Assembly (NCBI GenBank): GCA_014898415.1
Contig: RCTD01000020.1
Coordinates: forward strand, 558,001-622,000
Length of the DNA: 64,000 nt
From: Stromatinia cepivora
Lineage: Eukaryota > Ascomycota > Leotiomycetes > Helotiales > Sclerotiniaceae
Direction of reading: 5' to 3'
Shown here: piece after piece, positions 58,801 through 64,000 of the stretch
Numbering within the stretch: the first letter of the stretch is position 1
Layout of the letters: each line of letters begins with the position of its first letter
Made by a program: the position numbers and the translations under genes
The notes under the pieces: model-generated
Database searches by the model: none
What the model was told of the DNA's origin: nothing
The model's input: the letters and a program-made list of their open reading frames with translations, nothing else

Positions 58801-60977
58801 TAATGTTTGAATTGTATCGTTTTTTTGTTTAAGTGGTATGATTCAATTTATTTTTGTATAATTGTTAATGATCAATATGAAATAACAATTCCCTTGAATC
58901 GATTTTGGGAATGGTTTTATAATATCGAAATGTATAAGTTCGAGTCTCTTTGATTTGTGCAGATTCAATTGCTTTGGAATACGATTGGTCATTTTAGTGA
59001 GTATACACATTTTGTAGATATCTAATTCAATTGGGATTTTTATCAGTTTGGTTATATTGAATATCTTGTATAGATTCTTAATCTTATTTAGACCTAGATG
59101 GTTGAATCTTTGATGTTATAATAGGTATCTTTTTTTCTCTTTGAATATTAATTCGTTATCGATATTTTTGGTGCCATCGATTATCTCTGAAGAGAAACCT
59201 TTTTCCTAATCATTTTGATATATATTAAAATAAAAAGCTGTATTCTTATATCCTTTGGTTATATATGAAACTATATATATTCCGTTTTGCATTTTAATAT
59301 GGATAACTTTTTTATTATCCTTCTTGAAATATATATAATGAGAGTTGAATTCCCTTTGCAATTTTGTTTCGCAAATCCTTTTTCCTGATAATAAGTTTAC
59401 TTCTAACCCTAGTATATATAATATATTTGAAAATAGCATCTTAGAACCATCTTCATATACTATATCTATTAGACCCTAATAGCAACAATACATTATTCCC
59501 CCACCAATCTTTATTTTTTGTTTGGTAATAAATTCTATTGATCTGAATAATGAAGATTGGTCAGATATATATGAAGAAGTGCTTATATTGGTATACTATT
59601 TGTTAAGGGAAGCTTTATTAATAGTTTTCTTTATCAAATTGCAATCTTTTTTTATTATATCTTTAGTATCGGAATCTGATTCAGAAATATTATTAGTAGG
59701 GTATACTTGATCTTTTTTGTTAAAATAAACCTTCTTTGGATTCAATGATCTTTTTCTTCTTTAATAATGAAGGTAATTATGAAGGAATTTGCTGATTTAT
59801 ATTAAATATGGGCAATCTTGTATATAATGATCTTCCCTTTGATATAGATCGCAAGTATTGTTTGGGGTCTCGAAATCTAATTTTTGATATCGAAAAGTAT
59901 ACCTAGATCCTTTTACAATTTGTATTAATTTTAATCTATCCTTAAAACGAAGTTTTTTAATCTATAAATATTTGATCTTATCGTTGATACTAAAATTGAT
60001 TTGGATATCCAATATATCCATTATTTTTTGATAATCGATTGAAAGATTATATATTAAAATCAAAAATAGAATAATATTTTGATATACTGATTGATAATTT
60101 TCATCTGCAATTCCTAGTTTTTTTCTATACTCTTTCAATTTGTTCTAAGCTTCGATAATGATTATATCGGGATGGATATTAGATTGGAATTTGAAGTTCT
60201 AGATCATTATCATATATATATTGATTGTAACTATATTGATTCTGGTATATTTTGATTTAAAGTATCTCTAAAATGTATATACTATTAAATATTCATTGGT
60301 AAAGGCTTCATCATTATTATTAAATGTTATACAAATATATAATAACATATTCGCTTCGTCCTTTAAGTATTCCAATTTCAATTCAACATTGTAATATATA
60401 CAACTATTAATCTTATAAACAGATATTATATTGGATCCTGTAATCTGCATATATTCATTTAATATTTGATCAATTATATAAAACTATTTTTTCCCTTTCA
60501 ATTGTATCTTCGTTTATCTGAACTATCGCTTATAATTATTTTGATCGAATTTTAAAGGATTGTTTAATTCCAATATTATAAAAGTTTCTTGTTGTTTAAT
60601 GGATATCGAAAATAATCTTCAGATTTTTAAGACAATCTTAAAAAAGGATATACAACAAATAAATTCAAAATAATAAAGAAATATAAAAATAAAACAATAA
60701 AAGAATTCGTAAAATTATATTGTAATATATTTTCTTGTAACTATGCGAACTTGTTTTTCGCCTCTACTATAATTCTGTATCGGCATTGTACAGACTATTT
60801 TCCGTTTTGGCCTATAATATTATGAGTTATAAACTGTATTGTTGTATTTCAACTCTGCTTCAATGGCATTATATGAAAACTCTGATTTTCACTCTATTCC
60901 ATCCTTACTAACTATACTAATCCTTTCTCGATTTGCTTTGCTTTCTAATCACTACTATACAACCGGATCTCATAACC
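55829..60977 (-). pseudogene. Decayed Copia gag-pol
   Basis: Domain remains in minus-strand order. Near 59855-59810 is a gag zinc knuckle reading CDLYQREDHYIQDC, with the second Cys replaced by Tyr. At 59439-59206 is the pre-integrase region (YILGLEVNLLSGKRICE). At about 59120-58800 are the integrase zinc-binding and catalytic parts (HQRFNHLG, CKMC, HFDIIKPFP, then IINNYTK where IDDYS is usual). At about 58690-58610 is RPVKRNIRIAKANIRAILKE. At 58371-57751 is the integrase C-terminal linker (GIFLEYSKITNKYIKMYSPE). Reverse transcriptase starts near 57460 (IPKTYKEAISD), with LQSLYRLKQTGRDW near 57000 and the catalytic YIDDI near 56865. RNase H runs to about 55880 (HIDINYHFIRDLTEKEKIA). Multiple stops and the D-to-N and C-to-Y changes show it is non-functional. 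Confidence 0.92.
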
Positions 60978-61143
60978 TGTTAACTTTTGATATAGAAAGT
61001 AATAATATTATTAACTATATAAATTAAACTAAAGATCTATATTTCTAATAAAAATAGAATTAAGGTTATCCCCAAATATGATCTGTACACCATTATGGTC
61101 TTGTGACCTCAATTCTAATCCTATGATGGCCTCATTTCCAACA
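60978..61143 (-). repeat. 5' LTR of Copia element A
   Basis: 166 bp with intact TG...CA ends; more AT-mutated inside than the 3' LTR. Confidence 0.9.
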
Positions 61144-61260
61144 AAAAGATTTATATGTAGATGAAAAAGTAGAAGCAATATATTTAGATAGAAACAAACA
61201 GAGTATATATAAATATATATAAATGTTATTCTATTTCTTATTTGGAAAAACTTTTAATAA

Positions 61261-61410
61261 TATAATAAATTCAATGAATATTTAAAGATCAATCTTAAAA
61301 TTAAAAGTTATAGAATTAAAGAGAATGTATTACAAAGCTATATATATGATCAATTCGAAGCTTAGTATTGTACTAGCCTGATCGGACGCGATCACGTGTA
61401 TCTCGTGATA
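61261..61410 (-). repeat. LTR of B1 (5' LTR in element sense)
   Basis: 150 bp. Its first 32 bases align with 54249-54280 with differences that are all C-to-T or G-to-A. It is followed by the TCTTT duplication. Confidence 0.85.
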
Positions 61411-61562
61411 TCTTTTGTTATTAGAGATATTTGATTAAATTATATTAATTAAAAACTTATATATAAAGAAGATAATTATTTGATAATTTTTCTTTAAAAT
61501 GTATTCAAAAGTGTAATATTTATTATAATACGATTTCGAAGTTTCTTGATATTCTTTAATTC

Positions 61563-61712
61563 TGTCACGAGATACACGTGATCGCGTCCGATCGGGCTAG
61601 TACAGTACTAAGCTCCGAACCAATCATATATATAACTTCGTAGCACACTCTCTTTAACTTTATAACTTTTAATTCTAAAATTGATCTTTAAATATTCATT
61701 AAATTCATTATA
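61563..61712 (+). repeat. 5' LTR of B2
   Basis: 150 bp, inverted relative to the B1 LTRs; ends CATTATA, where the unmutated family end is CGTCACA. Confidence 0.85.
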
Positions 61713-63088
61713 TTATTAAAAGTTCTTTTAGATAAGAAATAAAATAATATTTATATATACTCATATACACTCCATTTATTCCTATCTAAATATATTACTT
61801 ATACTTTTTCGTTTATATATAAATCTTCTTGATATTATTCAAAAATATTGTCTTTTTTTTTATCCTTAATTTCTAAATTATAGATTACGATTCGATAAAT
61901 TTTACAATTGCAGAACTTTGTAACAAAATAATTCATTAGCAAAATAAAATCTTATTCCTATACTTTTTGATTCTCGAATATACTTCTATTATTTATACTC
62001 CTTCTCATTCGAAACCTTCTCTCCTTGATCCTGAAAAGTTCAATAATAGCTCTCAAAAGTTCGATATCTGGTTTCCTTTGATTCGAGTGAAACTATAAAT
62101 AGATAATATTACAATCGATAATTCTATAATTCAATTTTATTATATTTATTTTAATCTTGAATCTTATATACAAATTATAATACTATTTCAGCTTTTTTCT
62201 TTTAATTAAAATATTCCTTTAGATTATATAACGATTCTAAATCAACTTATACATATTTACAACAATCCGAATAAAGTTCAAGAAGCCAAAAATAAGCTAT
62301 TCATTTTCAAATAAAGAACCGATTCTTTATATACCTATATTGCAAAATTCGAAAGGATTTTTTATAAAGCTAAAGATCAGAATTGATCTAATTCGAATAA
62401 AATCTCAATCTTTTATAATGGATTCAATATTACTTTTAGAAATCGTTTTTTTTAATAGCTTTCTTTTCCCCATTTCTATCCCAACTTTATTCAAATCATA
62501 CAATAACTAACTATTCGTATAACAAATGGATTCCCTATATCATTCCACTTTAATAAATCTAAAACCTTATATATATTATAGAATCCATTCTACTCTCAGA
62601 ACTACAATCCAATAAACATTAGCAACTTTAATATCATTGATACCCTTAACCCTTTTAATACCCAATCGGACAAATCTAATCGTATCTTGATTCTACTTCA
62701 TATATAAATACCCGAATTTTCCTTTTCTGAAAGAACTTTTTTATACAAACAAAATAAATATATACAATATAAAAGTAACTCTCATTAGATACAAATTTAT
62801 CCACTAAATCTATATTAAGGAATTCGAGATCAACAAAAATCTATTCCGATTATTATATTAACTATTGAACCCGAAAACGATAATAATAAAAATCTAAAAA
62901 AGATGATCAATGACCGATATTTTGAAGATCATTTGAAGAAGGTATATAATACAATAGATGCATATTCGTTGATTATGATGCAATCCACACATCAAGAATT
63001 TTTATCAAAAGAAAATTAATGATTATTTTGTACTTAAATCATTCGTTTAAAATGAATTCGAGGCGAACTCTTCAAAAAGGGGGGATAA

Positions 63089-63229
63089 TATCACGAAATA
63101 TATATAATCGCATCCAATCGGGTTAATACAATACTAAACTCCGAACCGATCATATATATAACTTCGTACTTTAACTCTGTAGCTTTTAATTTTAAGATTG
63201 ATCTCTAAACGCTCGTTGGGTTCGTCACA
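63089..63229 (+). repeat. 3' LTR of B2
   Basis: 141 bp, with a 9-bp deletion after ACTTCGTA; keeps an intact CGTCACA terminus. Confidence 0.85.
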
Positions 63230-63563
63230 AATTCCTATTGAAGTTTTTTCTAAATTCTTTTTATTTTGAGTTTAATACTTTTAAAATCCAATTTTAATTT
63301 ATTATATTTGTTTAATATCCGTTATAGGTTTTCGAGAATATTAATATAATTATCGATGATTTCCTTCAATTCTATACTCTATTAAATATAGTCTTTTAAT
63401 TTTGTATAATTTGAAGAATTAATATAATTCAGAATATAGTTAAAATAATCTATTCATCGAAAATATCCTTGAATTGATTCGATATATCAACAAATTCCTT
63501 CTATATCTTTTTGACAAATTTAATCGTTATAATAAAGTTATTTATATTGAAATCAAAACTCAT

Positions 63564-64000
63564 TATGATATTAATTGCTTATAGTATTATATAAAAAAGT
63601 AAAGAATAAAAGAAATTCGTCGTTTTCAAATGATAAAATATATTATTGATATTTAAATCAACAAGGTTGAGTTTTATATTTTTTTTAGATAGATTCGATT
63701 CTAATATATATAAATTATATCGAATTGTATATATATTTTTGGATTGATTATCTTTTAGTTTTGAATGAAATATCGAAATAAAAGTTCAAAGAGTAGAATT
63801 TGCATCAAATTGTATATCGGAATATATTCTAGCAAAATTGTAATACGATAAGCAGACTCTTAAACTATCGAAATCTTGGGATTTCTACAATTCTCCAGTT
63901 CTAGAAAGGTATAAATTGCAGTAAACTCTGCACACTTACAGCGCCGGATACCGTCATAGCAAGCGGGTACAATGGGATATGATCATATAAATTAGTCTAC
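63564..64000. other. 5' flank of the NLR relic
   Basis: AT-rich to about 63850, then composition begins to recover (CAGCGCCGGATACCGTCATA near 63938), suggesting the end of the mutated block lies at the window edge. Confidence 0.5.

Larger units (their letters stand above)
55663..61143 (-). mobile_element. Ty1/Copia LTR retrotransposon A, nested in B1
   Basis: 5481 bp bounded by two 166-bp LTRs and an exact 5-bp target duplication AAAAG (55658-55662 and 61144-61148). On the minus strand the 5' LTR (61143 down to 60978) starts TGTTGGAAATGAGG, the classic Copia LTR start, and ends GTTAACA. The adjacent primer-binding site GGTTATGAGATCCGG matches the complement of the anticodon arm of initiator tRNA-Met, as in Copia/Ty5 elements primed by half-tRNA. 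A polypurine tract (AATAGAGGAG) abuts the 3' LTR. The domain order is gag, integrase, reverse transcriptase, RNase H, the Copia order. The reading frame is broken throughout. Confidence 0.93.
54249..61410 (-). mobile_element. Short LTR retroelement B1 (1.68 kb plus nested Copia)
   Basis: Bounded by 150-bp LTRs at 54249-54398 and 61261-61410 and by a perfect 5-bp target duplication, TCTTT, at 54244-54248 and 61411-61415. Without the nested element A and its duplicated 5 bp the element is 1676 bp. The purine tract AAAAAGGGGGG next to one LTR in sister copy B2 sets the sense strand, which for B1 is minus. The interior (about 1.38 kb) has no reverse transcriptase or integrase and so depends on another element. 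One readable stretch near the 3' end (seen best in B2 as INDRYFEDHLKKVYNTIDAY) may be a remnant of a structural protein. The differences between the two LTRs are overwhelmingly C-to-T or G-to-A. Confidence 0.85.
61563..63229 (+). mobile_element. Short LTR retroelement B2, uninterrupted copy
   Basis: 1667 bp with LTRs at 61563-61712 and 63089-63229 and a perfect AATTC target duplication (61558-61562 and 63230-63234). The right LTR lacks 9 bp (141 instead of 150). On the plus strand the LTR starts TGTCACGAGATACACGTGAT and the interior ends with the purine tract AAAAAGGGGGGATAA directly before the second LTR, which fixes the sense strand as plus. The interior is collinear with B1 and likewise lacks pol. 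It is inverted with respect to B1, and the two copies are only 152 bp apart. Confidence 0.88.
52330..63563 (-). pseudogene. NLR-type gene (N-terminal domain, NACHT, ankyrin repeats) ruined by mutation and nested insertions
   Basis: Three minus-strand pieces read in order. Piece 1 (63563-63230) begins MSFDFNINNFIITIKFVKKI, then KEFVDISNQFKDIFDE, the pattern of a common fungal STAND-protein N-terminal domain. Piece 2 (61562-61411), between elements B2 and B1, reads LRNRIIINITLLNTF, the next part of that domain. Piece 3 (54248 to about 52330) gives FPDLLEFRK and DKQILFYSNILNISKTI, where a P-loop GxxGxGKT is expected; then KRIKNQFINKEKFVK and IYLIYYTVQKYFKQM, matching the AKRVLSWIT and LVHYTTQEYF regions of fungal NACHT-ankyrin proteins; and finally ankyrin units (KLLFDTNKIEIDSKDNN, EAIINLLVEQGTNI). 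Many CAA/CAG/TGG codons have become stops. Without the insertions the relic is about 2.4 kb. Fungal NLRs act in allorecognition and heterokaryon incompatibility; this copy is dead. Confidence 0.8.

Noticed and set aside
54249..63229. Interpretation of 54249-63229 as one large inverted-repeat DNA transposon
   Set aside because: Each arm carries its own pair of direct LTRs and its own 5-bp target duplication (TCTTT and AATTC), so these are two separate LTR insertions.
1..64000. tRNA, rRNA and CRISPR features
   Set aside because: No tRNA A/B-box pairs with foldable arms, no rRNA-like segments and no regularly spaced repeats were found by eye; CRISPR is not expected in a fungal nuclear contig.

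Overview
This window looks like a nuclear contig of a filamentous ascomycete, probably a leotiomycete (Helotiales-like). The reasons are genes with short introns (mostly 45-65 nt, GTRNGT donors, CTAAC/CTGAC branch sites), typical ascomycete families (Vac7, PTH11/rhodopsin-type membrane protein, Hsp9/12, MFS sugar transporter, CIA84-like PPR protein), and AT-rich blocks carrying transition-only C-to-T/G-to-A decay of the kind left by repeat-induced point mutation (RIP). The genus is an inference from gene style, not a match. All exon joins were made by eye from splice signals and frame.

Layout. 0-28 kb is gene-bearing euchromatin: a mitochondrial PPR protein, a small Cys-containing hypothetical protein, a five-exon Ser/Ala-rich unknown, a secreted triple-repeat protein, a divergent ribosome-biogenesis pair (IMP3 and mitoribosomal bS18m), the splicing factor Prp6, an Hsp9/12 stress protein, an MFS sugar transporter and a rhodopsin-like membrane protein. 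Two small non-autonomous DNA transposons lie here: a 470-bp hAT-type element with a perfect 8-bp target duplication and a 145-bp TA-flanked element. 28-45 kb holds a dynamin-family GTPase and Vac7, separated by long non-coding and AT-rich stretches with microsatellites, plus a decayed fragment of a fungal kinase-associated family. Prp6 and the rhodopsin-like gene each show a one-base shift in a homopolymer, which may be assembly error.

45-64 kb is the accessory part. A head-to-head pair of divergent paralogues of an unknown family (45.4-46.4 and 47.8-48.8 kb) shares intron positions and phases. Next comes an intact subtilisin-like (KP-43-type) protease with no signal peptide (49.6-51.8 kb). 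It converges on the remains of a fungal NLR-type gene (N-terminal domain, NACHT, ankyrin repeats; minus strand, 63.56 to about 52.33 kb). That gene has been cut by two copies of a short LTR element in opposite orientations (B1 with TCTTT and B2 with AATTC target duplications), and B1 was itself cut by a 5.48-kb Ty1/Copia element (AAAAG duplication). All three elements and the NLR are heavily mutated towards A/T.

How the genes relate. Most of the euchromatic genes are unrelated housekeeping functions. The only grouping that suggests a system is the accessory block: unknown paralogue pair, cytosolic subtilase and a dead NLR. This composition recalls fungal allorecognition or innate-immunity loci, but that role is inferred from families and position only.
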